Assembly: GCA_030141605.1 (NCBI GenBank)
Contig: JAQGDQ010000220.1
Coordinates: 39,786-103,785 of the forward strand
Length of the DNA: 64,000 nucleotides
Direction of reading: 5' to 3'
From: Tubiluchus corallicola
Lineage: Eukaryota > Priapulida > Priapulimorpha > Priapulimorphida > Tubiluchidae
Below, piece by piece: positions 9,763-22,600 of this stretch (position 1 is its first letter; each line of letters begins with the position of its first letter). The notes under the pieces are model-generated. The model searched no databases and was not told where the DNA came from. It was given only the letters and a program-made list of their open reading frames with translations. A program made the position numbers and the translations under genes.

Positions 9763-11514
9763 GTGAGTCTTTTCACTTTCAAAAAATGTTGTACAAAAAG
9801 AGCATGCTTACTGAATTATAATAATCATTACAATATTGTAAACTTAACGACTATCACATTAATTAAACACTGAAAATCTCCGCATTTGTTGAGATGCTCC
9901 TAATAATCAGCAAAAGAGTATAACTTACCCTTTAAAGATGTTGATAGATAGCTAAATAATGCTGGAGGGTATCATGTCACCAAGTTTTCAACTCCTGCTT
10001 ATTATTTAAATATGAGTAACACATTAAGAAACTTTGCTATAAATGTACAGTAATATCAGTTGAACTGATATGGCTAACAAAATGTTAAACTACAAAAACA
10101 AATGGCTCATTTTAATAGCTATTTTGAGTATTTTCAACATAAAAAAAGAAAAAACACCTTGGTAACACTCATTAATTCTCCTCTGATATTCATGATATCT
10201 ATTATTGATAGACAGACTCCTCTGCTATCTGTTATTTTTATAGACATCAGGTACTATAATAATATTGTTTAGGCACCTTAATACATGAGGGTTTATGCAT
10301 CAATTAAAAATTCTATGAAAAACCATAAGACCAGTTCTAACAATACATGCATGAGTACAGATCTCAAAAAGAATAAATAACTTGGTTGCTCTCTATGTAA
10401 ATATGTTAACAAAAAATCTCTTAATTATAATTTCCTAATCTTGTTATCTACATAAATGCCATGTTTATTAACAACAAGAAAACCATACTTGTATTAATGT
10501 CCGACAGAATTAAAAAAGTAAGGAAAATAATTATATTTGATTCAAACATTGCAATTAAATTCAAAATTCAATCAAAAACTATAAAAAAGCCTTCAGTAAG
10601 CCACTCTCATTGTGGTCACTTTACTGCCATTGTTTAGCTCAGCTACGAAAAATAAACAGGAAAAATTACGCAAAAGAATACTGGAAGAGGCAACAACAAA
10701 AATTTCAATTAGCAATAATTGTACGTCTATAGCTATAGTTGCAAAATAAAACTGTGCTATGTAATCAATCCCATAGTTGTATTTAAAAGTTTTTGTAGGC
10801 AGCTGATTTCAAACTACGTGTTATGAACAAGTTTTAATGGCAGAAGATTATAATGATCCCCCAAGCAGAGAAAGACCCAGACACCTTTTTATACTTCAAA
10901 GAAATTAACCAAATCTTAGACTGCGAAAGAGACACTTTCTCTCTCAGCTATGACAACCCAAAATTACATAAGGCCATATATTGTTGTACAAGGTGTCCCA
11001 CGTAAACACCCCCATTTATTTATAAACATGAGGCCGTCCCTCCTTTAAACATTGCAAATTGCATGTGTCATAGGGTTACATATCACAATTTCCAAGTAAA
11101 AATGTTTCACATGTCACTGTGTTATTTCTGGGTTTGGATGTCCTTGTTGGAGACAGCCATGGTTTCTCGGCCACTTTATTCAAGAACTATTACTTTTTGC
11201 TTATTTTACTAAGTATGGCAGCACCTACAGATGAATTTATCGAAACAGATAATGATTTAAAATTAATGAGCTTAAAAAAGAAGGAAATATGAGAAATTAT
11301 TAGTTTTGTGTAATATTAATTAAGTTGTGATTGGGTTCATAAAATCAAACAGGTGTAACTTGCATAGGTCGTAAGTCAAGGACTACTTGTAAGTCAGGAG
11401 TGAAGAGCAAAGGTCTCCTAAATGCCATTTAGACCCAAGTCAACTCTGTTAGTTTCAGCAAATTCCACTAGGGGTCCTCAACAAAACTTAAAAATTCATA
11501 CCTTCAAAGAGAGC
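9763..11514. other. Intergenic AT-rich DNA
   Basis: No gene, recognisable repeat end or RNA gene is seen in this stretch between PTS and Homer. It is dense in AAAAA runs and TAATAA words. Confidence 0.4.
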
Positions 11515-11568
11515 TTTATTGCTGGCCGAAGCAAACGGTAAAAATGATATATCAAATGAAATTTTATT
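11515..11568 (-). terminator. Homer poly(A) signals
   Basis: On the minus strand AATAAA occurs at 11568-11563 and again at 11520-11515, about 210 and 260 nt beyond the Homer stop codon. Either can serve as the cleavage signal; the second (CAATAAAGC) is followed by GT/T-rich sequence. Confidence 0.5.
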
Positions 11569-11684
11569 AAGGTATTGGCAAAAGTCGTTTACAAAAATTT
11601 TGTTTTAGAGATGGCAACATGTGACAGTAAGGAAGGGATTGCGCAAAAAAGAATAACTGGTCAAGTAGTCAGATACAAAACATC

Positions 11685-11757
11685 CGGACATCCTGTACCT
11701 ATGAATTCAGATGTGGGACATCCCGTACTTAAGAATTCAGATGTGGGACACTCTGTG
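11685..11757. repeat. 30-bp tandem repeat in Homer 3' UTR
   Basis: Two to three copies of a unit containing GAATTCAGATGTGGGACA lie between the Homer stop codon and its poly(A) signals, so they would be transcribed as part of the 3' UTR. Confidence 0.6.
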
Positions 11758-11776
11758 TCACGTATTATCATCATAG

Positions 11777-11953
11777 TCACGATATTTTTAATGTAGATTC
11801 TATCTCCTTTTGTAGTTCCAATGTTTCACGCATCTTGCTGGTCAGAGTTTCCTGCAAGGCAGCAGCTGCCTTCATAGCTTTTCGACAGTCAGAAAGTTCA
11901 GCGTCCATTTTCTCCATATCCCTCTGCACAGTTTGTTTATCCACTTCCAAATC
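11777..11953 (-). CDS. HOMER: Homer last exon (coiled-coil end, stop)
   Basis: Residues 298-355 and TGA. Begins [20 protein letters not shown] and ends IESTLKIS. It is a heptad-rich helix matching the C-terminal zipper position; local sequence differs from the vertebrate C terminus. Confidence 0.9.
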   Translation of the reverse strand, partial: DLEVDKQTVQRDMEKMDAELSDCRKAMKAAAALQETLTSKMRETLELQKEIESTLKIS

Positions 11954-13599
11954 CTGAAATTTTATGTAGATAATGACAAAGTTCCGAATGCAATTTAAAA
12001 TTATTTGTATCACGTACAAAATATTACACAATTACATGGTTTGGCAGCTACATATCTCACAGAATTTTTCATACGCTGTAACAAAGACCAAACACTTCAT
12101 TCTAACAAACTCATTCATATACGCCAGTTCCAAATATAGTGTTCTAGGTGAAAAAGCTTTCCTGTCTGTGCTCCATGCCTCTGGAATAGCTTACCTGTTG
12201 CTATATACTCTGCAAATTTATTAGATTCTGTTAAGTGATATCTTGTTTAGAATGAACTTCCTACAACGAATTAGTTTTTATTTTTTGATGTATTTTAAAT
12301 TTTAATGTATTTTATGAATTTTACATGTATTGTTGTTCAGCATGCTGAGATTTTAAATGATGCACTGCACTACACGAATAAACTTTTTCATTTTCATTTC
12401 ATAATAATTATCTCATTTGCAGTGTAGCAGAAATATCAAACGCACAGTCTAATCATAGGGCCTAGTTTCCCGCTGAAGGAATTCTAACTGGTGACAATTT
12501 TGGAAAGTAATCACTTCATGAAATTAGCTACCTGTTACATGCAAAACAGAAGATTGGTTACTAGCTGACGGTAAATACCAAGATATTGAAAACTGACTGC
12601 TCGACTTAAACTGAGCCTGAACTCAGAAAAGAAATAGTCAAAACATTAAAGCAAGAGTCAAAATGTGTAAATAATCATTTTTGTTAGTGTGAGTAAATGT
12701 AATACCAACTAAAAGCATTTTAGCTGAGAAAAAGTTTACATCATTAAGGGGAGGGAAACACTTGAATGGCCATCTCACCTTAGAGATCGAAATTAAGCAA
12801 TACTGAGTATAGTTAATGTTTGGATGAGTGACAACTGTATACAATATTCAAAGTGGATGGTTTTATTTGTCACAATGGCTCTGAAAGTTTGCATTTTACT
12901 AACCTGGATTTTCTTTTCTAATGTCTCTCTGGTAACTGTCTCTGCCTTCAATTCATCCAGCTGTTCTTTCAGCATGTTGATTTCCTAAAAGTATAAAATC
13001 AGTCAAAGTGAATTACAATGATTGAAAAGCATTTAAAGTTTCTGCTCACAATTTGTAATAATTTAATGATGTTTTACATAGTAAAATTCAATTAATAAGA
13101 CAAATTGTTCGAGTTTTTCATTTGCTGTAAATTTAAAAAATAAAATTTTAAGAAGCGGACTGATACTTGGACCCTAGCAATGGCAAGACTGAAGTTTCAA
13201 ATTTTATAACAACTTAAAGTTGTTTCGAACCTGTCATGTCTATTTGGTGCTTGACTTACTGCTGTAATTTTATCAGGCATCAGTCTACAAATGGTAAGAA
13301 GAAATTTTGTGACCTCCAATCTTTACCCTTTGCCTATCCGACCCAATTTCTTACAAGACCGGAGAATGTCTTCAGTTTTAACCTCTGAAACTTTGGGAGG
13401 AAAGCAAAATTTACTTTTAAATAATTATAAAAAACAATTAAAGGAGCAATTCATAATTGTCTATAATATCCCTCAAAATAAACATGACTCTTCTAATAAC
13501 GTATGTGTTCTCCAGACAATAAATTTTGATGATTAATTTTATACAATGTTTTTATTGATTTGTGTTTATGCAACAATTTTATACAATAAACTTCTTGTG

Positions 13600-13642
<43 letters not shown>

Positions 13643-16600
13643 GCGTGAGTGTGTGCGTGTGTGTATGTGAGGGTGTGTGTGTGTGCGCATATAATTTTAC
13701 CAATCTATTGCGACATTTGCACTGCAATACATGTATTTTAGTAGTCATATTTCATTTAATTATAATGTGTTTTAGGTAGATTGGAATGACGCAGTTGCCA
13801 ATTGACTGTCTAGTTACCATAAAATAACTGACTGGTGTGCAGTCACATTGTTTGTCAAAGCAGGATATACATTGTACATGTATTCAATTGTTTGTCAATT
13901 GCATGTATTATAAAGGCAATAAAGCATTTGTCTATCTATCTTTCTGTTATATATATATTATATTATTAGATATATTACATGTATCTAAAAAAAGCACAAA
14001 CAGATAATAGAAGAAAATTAAGAGTAAAAATGAACAAATCCACTTGCAGAAGCATGGCTAAATAACTTCATACATAGCAGTGCTAGTAAAATGGGGAGTG
14101 TAATGCATAGAAGTAATCAACAACAGGCTAAGAAAGTTAATGTTGCATTTCGAGTAAATCAAGAGAACAGTACCTTTTCTTTTACTTCATTCTCGTTTTC
14201 CAGTCGCCGTATTTTAGAATTCAATTCTTGTTCCTTGTCGTCTGTTAAACTTGAATTGGAATCGTTCAGGTCAGATGTTTTCAGCTGCAATACAGAACTC
14301 AATATTACCTCGTGTAAAATAAATGGATTTATTAATCGGATGGATTTATAAACTGAGAAGACCTATTAAGTGGCATTTTCTATGTTATTGCAAAACGTAT
14401 TGTTTATTTGAAGCCAACACTCTTAGTGCTCAGTAAACTGCTAGCAAAAAGTTTTTAAGTAAAATATAATAATTTATTACCATTCATATAAAATTAGTAA
14501 GTAAGTTGTGTAAAGTAAGTATTGTTTGTCTACGATGGCATTCACTTTATGTGATAAGCGGGTTTGCCAAGTTAAAAAATGCAATACATGCAACTTTAAT
14601 ATCAGGAATGACTCAGCATTCATTGATTTGAGTCATTGGAATTCTTGTGCACAAAGGGTTTATCAGTTAGAATTAACATGCTAGTGTAATCTAATTATAT
14701 CTCTCATCTTATGCTTGTATGATGCTTCTGCAACGTAATGCGTAAGTTTGACAGCTAAAGATAAAGAATTAAACGGAAAAAATGCAAAGGTGTAAAACAT
14801 GCTTAGAACAAAGATACTGATCTAGCTCAAGTTAAAACGCAGCACAGTGTAGTCTTACTTCACAGTTTTGTCGTCTTTGCATTGCACAAAGCAGATTTAT
14901 AAAGAGAAGTTTGGATTTGACAAACGGCGTATTTTACTAAGTTAAAGCATTATACAGTTTCGTTCCAGCCATAGGTGGCCACGATAAGCAGTTGGATTTA
15001 TTAAGCGAATTCTACTACAGTTGTCAAAAAAGAAAAATTTTCTAATGTGGTGGCTACTGCACAACACACACTCTTGTAAAATTTTACCTTAGGTTCTGTA
15101 GCAGGTGCATAGGCCCTTTTTGTTTTCATTTTTCAGTTACCTGCATGGTGCTGCCACCTGTTTGTTAATCTAGCAAGTATTTAGCTTATTACTGTAGTCT
15201 CTCTAAAATTCTAAAGTGAAGCATCTCAATAACCTTCAATACATTAGCATTTTGGCCTTTTGTGAGCTAGCTGTAGTTGTATGACATTTTTCCTGTCTTT
15301 GGATCTCTCTGCCAATGCTCTATTTCAATATAGTTTATCTATGGATCTCTCCGCCAATGCTCTATTTCAATATAGTTTATCTATGTCAGTTCTTATTTAT
15401 AATTATATCTTTAATCATGCTAAGAACTCTCTTCTACTGTGTATAGACGCTGCAAACTGAATTTTAATAAATGTATTTCAGAAAAAAGAAACTTTTGGTG
15501 AACACATAATATTGATGTTAGTATCCATTTCAGTTTCAATGATATTTCTTTTTTACTAGTTAAACAAACTGCTGTTTGTTTCACGGTATAGTTTCTATTT
15601 GTCTGGCTTCAATACAAAATAGTAGTAGTAAATCTTGTTTATGAATATTATAGACAAAAATGTTCAAAAATAGTAGCATGGCTGCATTTATATTCTCTTA
15701 GCTTTACTGGTCATAAAAACTCAAGACTAAAAAGAGTAAAAAACTAAAATAGTAAAAACTAAAAGACAGGAAAGCAGCTAACAGCAGACGGTAATCCTAA
15801 TCCATCAAACATATCGCCATCACCCATGTTCAAGGTTCAAGCTAAGCTATTACAAATTTCTTGCCAAAACCAAAGAAATGATGACGCACTTTTTCTTTTA
15901 ATAAGGCATTCTCTTCTTTGAAGGACATTAGTTGTTTCTTCCACTCTTCTACATTCGCTGTACTTTCTTGCAAGGCAGTTGTGAGGCGTTTGTTGTTGTT
16001 GTTCAAGGTTTCGAGCTCTTGCTCCCACTTTTTGGCATTTGTAGAACTGAAATATGCAGTGAAATAGGACAAGTAGATAGCTGTGTTTAATAAAGAATGG
16101 CCCATTGATTTAGTACTCAGCAGCAGGGGTTAATAAAAGGAAAACCGGACCCAATCTTAAACTGTAAGGCAAACAATCTACTTTTTAAAGTATTGAATGG
16201 AAATATACTATTTTTTTCAAAAATGACTTATGCAAAAGAATTGTTACCACACAAATGCAAGTTTGTGTTGGCGCCACTGGTTCTTTGCTGTTACATGCAT
16301 TTTGCCATTCACTAATTAGAATACTACTGCCTGCATTTCGGAAATGCGCTGCACAAAAAACAGGTGCTGTACCTCTCAGTTCAGATACGTTCATCTGCGA
16401 TGTACTGCACACGCTAGACAGCTCATGTGTAAGCACAGCGGTAAATTTGAAATTTAAATTTCTATCTTAAAACTTGCCGAGTTTTAGTGCAACACACTGA
16501 ATCTCTTACAGTAGTGCTGTACCTCAATTTCCACTTTCACAAACATGTGCAACACACTCATGGAAAGTTTTTGCTGTTGAAAATTATGTTCGTCTGTGAT

Positions 16601-19600
16601 GTCATCAATAGTTGGACTCGCCTGCCATTAATTAAGATTATAATCTATTTTTTAATTATCAGAAAGACTTTTGCTGTATTACTGGCATTAAAATGTATAC
16701 TTTTTACCGTACTTGAAAATTGTGAAAACTGAAATTTGGTGCGTGTGTGAAAGACTTACGACGTATGTGATACATGCCTAATGCAGATCTGGACTAGACA
16801 GCAGGCACTAGTGCAGGCTTAATTGCAGTTAGGATCGAGGTATTCAAGACAGGAATTCGACTCTTTTAGTTACAAAGCACATAAAAGCATGCTGATTTTT
16901 TACATATACTTTTACTGTTGTCTTCTAATTTAAATATCATAGTTGCATTATCAGTGAGACATACTGTAAGACATAAAAGGGGGGGGGGCATTATTACGAG
17001 AATGCAACATACCTCTGAGCTAGGGCAATCTTTAACTTCTCATTTTCATACTTGAGCTGAGCTTCTGTAGTAGGGAAGGTGGATGGACTCTTCGGACTGT
17101 CAGGTGTCGCCGTCTGGAGAAAAGTAACAGCACCATGTTAGCAACATCCGTGATATTCAAGTGTATTCAATTGTCACTTACGTTCAACAGTTTTTAAGAG
17201 GTTAATCTCATTTGTTACTTAAGTTTCACAAATAACTTCTGCCTTTGTGCTTCAGAGATGATTAATTTTTCATGTTCAAAAACAGATGGTGCTGTAATAT
17301 TTCACAGATTTATAAAAGGAACTGTGAACATTGTATTGAGCAGCTTATACCGAGTTGTATGCTTCAAATGCATACATTTTTAACAAGTAGTACTCCATAT
17401 TTTACCAAGCTCTTGTCTAGGCGAATTGAAACAGCTTATCCATTATATTTTGCACTCTCAATTGGAGATTCGCTCAGGCAGGCTTTATAGACAAGTATGA
17501 ACATTTCATTTCACTTGGACCGAGACTCTCATGTCGTACGATGAGGCACTCAAAAAAGGCAAATTCAAGGCATAAAACTTTTTAGAGGCAGTTCAAGAAG
17601 CCGAGGGAAATGCAGCCCACTTAAGTAAGTGCAGTTTGCACTATACTGTGCCACAATGCATAGTCTGTTTGTAAATAGTGTGGTGGTGCTTTCTTTGAAT
17701 TTACTGCTGAAAGCAATTTTAATAATTTCATTTTATTGGTGTTCATTACAGTGCTGAATATACGGAATCAGCAGCATAAAACGACTGCAATTTTGTACGA
17801 AAATCAATGCTGCCTGGTCAGAAATAGTGCCTGAATGATATCTCCAAGGAAATATAATTTGCAGTAGCCTATTAATTCACTAATGTTCTCTGCATTAATT
17901 AAAAAACTGAAAGGTGCGAGTGATTAAAACATATTGATAGGTAACATGTTGCAAAATTAAGAGCAAATTCAAATTGAAATTTTCTAAATAAGTATCGGAT
18001 TAGCATGAATAAGATTAATTAGCAATTTAGGATAGAAATTTAAGACTAAATTTAATTTACACGGTTACAATATGATCCTAGTAAATGTTTAGTATTATTA
18101 CTAGTATTAGAAAGAGTAATATAAAGTACGGATAAAGAAAGATACAGAAAGAGTACTAAAGTAAGAAATGATAATTGATAAATACTCTAAAATTTTGCAA
18201 AAAAGGAAAGAAAATATAAAGTGATGAAAAGGCATTTTAATCATTTCGATTAGTAAAATGAGAGAACTGCATTTATCACAGCACCAATTCAGATTATCAG
18301 CAAGTCTAAAATTTTCCAGCTACAACTGTGGAAAAACTTTGCCGTATTAGCACCATTAAATGGCATCAGTTTATAAAGCTAGTTCTTTGTTATCAATAGA
18401 TACTGTCACTACATGCACACTCCACTATAGTGATGCCATCCAAAAAATTCTGTAATTGAGTTAGCAGCAGCTGTTATACTTTAAGGAATAAAATTCTGAG
18501 AAAGTGTAAACTATAATACTATAATACTGTAGTAATACTATATAGTAAAGTGTAAAAGTAATGCTATAAAATTTCTAGCAAGTCTAACTAACGTAGGTAA
18601 AACTAGATGCACGTGCAAGTAAAGGTAAATGTTAGTATATTAGATATAGATGGGCAACCAGAAAAAAAGTAGGTGTAACAATGTTACTAGTCAAATCAAT
18701 GATGATAAATTATCATACCTGCAAAAATTATCACACCTGCACACATATATTATCATACCTGTATAAGGCCAGGCGAGTTATGCAGTCGCAGTTTGGGACT
18801 CTGATTTCCAGAACCATCCTCTCTGAGTTGGGATTGCAATGTACCATTCTGTTTTTGACTCGCAATACGCGTGGCCTCCTTCACTTCTTTGAACTTCTCA
18901 TGGAACTGGAAGATCGTCAAAACACAACTGAAGTACAATCACAAAAATAAAGTCCACAAGTTCTTAATGGATGACGTGACTGTGTGGTTTTGGGAATGCT
19001 TGGATAGTTGATGATTCAAAATGAGTTTCTAGATCCAAAAATTCTGACTGTGTCAGAATGGATGGCTTCAAGGATCGAAAATGGTTAAAAAAAGATGTTC
19101 CAGTCACTGAATTGATCCAATCTGATCAGTTAAAGGCATAAAATACTCTAAAATACTCTGTTAAAAGCATAAATTTCCAATTTATCTGAAGTGCATTGGC
19201 TTCTTTCTACCCTATAGTTTATAAAATAACTAACAGACATTCAAATTATAAAACCCGGTCAAACATTTACAGAGTTTTAATTATTATTTACTGTCATCTC
19301 TGAAACAAAAAACACAGATATGCTAATCTACATAACATCTTTGCCTAAAAGGGAAGAAAAAGCAATTTTAATGTTTCAAAAATTACAACGTTATATTACT
19401 TAAAATTACGTTTATAAGCTTGAAAGGTATATGTATTTAGAAAAGAAAATTCTTAGTAATTTAAAATGTTCATGCCACCAGGTAAAACAGCACTGCGTCA
19501 CCATCCCAGTGTGCACCACTGATTCACCAAAAAACATATTTTTAATCTTATTGATAACATAAAATAAAGTAAATTTTTGCTTAGTTAGTGAAGTGTGTGC

Positions 19601-22600
19601 TATGTATGCTCTTACTGTTTTTCAAATTTTACTCAATACTATCTAAACTTGTTTCAAACTACTGGCTATTGAAATGGCTGTGCCTACTTGTCACTGATGG
19701 AGTTTAAATTTAGAAATTTTATGCAGCATCACTGCTAACACAAGTTCTATATGCAGCAATGCAGTATGTAGGTGAAACAAAATTTCAAGACGAATTTTTT
19801 AAATTTCATCTAAGAAGTGTTTCTTGTCCTTTAACAGTCTCTTAAAATGACTCAGCTGATGTTTTTGCAAGAATGCATGTGCCATTTTCAATATCGCATC
19901 ATTATTCATAGTAACATTGTAAGCTATGTTCTATGTTGAAGGTGGTGCACGTTTTTGCCAAAACATTAGCTAAATAAACTGTTTACTAAATGTGTTAGCA
20001 TTGGGCATCTGCCTGAGGACGACAATTAAGACGATATAAAAAACTTCTCTGTGCATGACGTAAGTCTTGAGATCTATGGTGGACACGTACATACTTTTGC
20101 TCCATTATAAGCCTCTTGCTCCATTATTAATAGATTTGTACTTTTATTTGCAAAAGCTGGACTATTACCATACGAAATGTTTTAATTAGGCTAATGCACT
20201 ATCTGTGTTAGATCATCATTTGCAAGAATTTTGCAGAAATGCATTAGCAAGCAAAAATTGGTTTACAAAGTGTAACGTCGGTGAACCATTCATGACTGAC
20301 TACACAGACTAATTGTATATGGATCAAAATTTTGACTACACAGACTAATTCTATATGGATCAAAATTGTGACTACACGGATTAATTATATATGGATCAAA
20401 ATTGTGACTACACGGATTAATTCTATACGGTTCAAAATTGTTACTACACAGACTAATTCTACATGGATCAAAATCTTGTTTATTGAGTTCCATTATAGAT
20501 GAAGGATTGATCTTGAACTATGTAGCTCCAGATAAAACAATTGGCATTAAGAACAAGCTTTTTTGCAAACCTGCAATCCAAGTTCAATGTGGACTTAAAG
20601 AACTAACAAGAATAACTAGTACATAGAAAAAGTAGACTTTTAGTTCGAACGCCAGGAGGGACAAATAATAGTGCAAATGTAGTCAATTGTGGCATGTGGT
20701 CATTACAGCGGCACATCAATAGGCTGGCAAATTATGATTGGCCGTGATTAGTAAGCAGCAATGTGACACGTCTGATCGACGCTGATGTCCTGTTTAGACT
20801 CGATCAACTGTCATGCAATTGATTGCTGTCATTTAGAAAGAGATGCAATTACACTCGATTAGACGCGTTAGCTTTGAGCCTTCAAGGCTTCATGATCAGT
20901 CAAGTGTCACGTGGAAGCCACATTTCCTGTCATTTGCAGGAGCGACAATCTCCAGGGAGCAGAGTAGTGAAGGAGAAATGAAGAGAGCATTTTCGTTTGA
21001 ACAAACTTCAGTATAAGGTCTTCTTCACGTTTTTCCAAAACTGAACATAAATTCGACATGACTTGACTTCATATTCGACACGAAATGTTCATATTGGATT
21101 AATTCACGCCGAGAAAGCAAAAGGCACAGGCTCGAGTACCATTTGAGATGCAGAAATTGTTCAGACTTTTTAATTTTGTATTACTTTTATGGGTTTATTG
21201 GATTAGGCATGGTAAAAAACAGAACAAAAAGCTAGCATTGCATTTGAATTTTGTTACATGTAAGATTTGCTGCTTAATTACTGTTTAATGTAACATTCAT
21301 TGTCCTGTTGTTTATTTTGCTGTTTAATGTAACCTCCATTGTCCGGTTGTTTATTTTGCTGTTTAAGGTAACATTCATTGTCCAGTTGTTTATTTTGCTG
21401 TTTAATGTAACCTCCATTGTCCTGTTGTTTAATTTGCTGTTTAATGTAACATTCATTGTCCTGTTGTTTAATTTGCTGTTTAATGCAACCTCCATTGTCC
21501 TGTTGTTTAATTTGCTGTTTAATGTAACCTCCATTGTCCTGTTGTTTAATTTGCTGTTTACATGTAATGTTATTTTACCGGTAGTTAATTTGCTGGTAAA
21601 ACATCATTGGTTCAACTTCCCAGTGTGCCCCACTGGTTCACTAAAACATGTTAAGGACCTTATTAACAACACAAAATAATTTAGACTTTTGCTTAGTTAG
21701 TGAAGTGTGTGAGCACTGCAAATGCTCTGATTATATTTCACGCTTTATGTAATATTATCTAAACTTTGTTTCAAACAACTTACACTTAAAATAGCGACAG
21801 TTATCTGTAGGAGTTTAAATTTAGATGTTTTATACAGGGTTACTGCTAATACAAGTTCTATATGCAGTAAGACAGCACGTAAGTGATATAAAATTTCAAG
21901 ACGAATTTTATGAGCTTTATTTAAGTGTTGTACTTGTTTCACCTTTCTGTAGTCGTTTATGACTGTTTTCACTGCGGACCACTTAAGAAAATGCAATATT
22001 ACATGAATATTTGTATAAGGCCATTATTGTTGGTCGAGCTATAAGACAACCAACCATGTGCGTCTTGGTGCGTTCTTCAATAATGTCATATCGACCAAGA
22101 AACCGCATACTAAATAAATATGGGACAAATGCGCATAGTGCCATGTCTGTAGGTCGTTGCAAATTCACTAGGCTGATAGCCTGTTCAGTTATATAAATTA
22201 TTAGAAAGAAAATGTCTTTCAGGGGAAAATCACTGTAAAATTAAAGGAAAAGCCAAGCATTCAGGGAAAATTAGGCTTATTTCAATGTTCTCTAAAATGT
22301 TAGGATTTATTAATAAGCGCCTCGTGTATTCAGTAAAATCACTTCAAAGTCGCGACAATTTCACGTTTAGGTGTTCACATTTTGAACGCCCATTCTTCCA
22401 CAAATAATGTCATTCGTATAAGTTTTAACAAAAAATTAGATAGTTAATTTTGTGATATTTTTGTGCGAACATTAGATAAGCTGCAGATGGCTTATGGAAA
22501 GTCACGATGTGCTTGCAAAAAGGTACAAAGTCCATCACTTATGTCACAAATGAATGTCGGTTACTACCACACCTGAAAATCGAGGTAGTACAAATTAACT

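Noticed and set aside
13493-13779. Cys/Val- and His/Thr-repeat frames
   Set aside because: Produced by the GT microsatellite.
20297-21580. CRISPR-like regularly spaced repeats
   Set aside because: Units are directly tandem with no unique spacers and lie in a eukaryotic intron; ordinary minisatellites.
21983-22196. Opposed 61-codon frames with plausible-looking peptides
   Set aside because: Overlap each other on opposite strands within Homer intron 3 and lack splice sites in phase.
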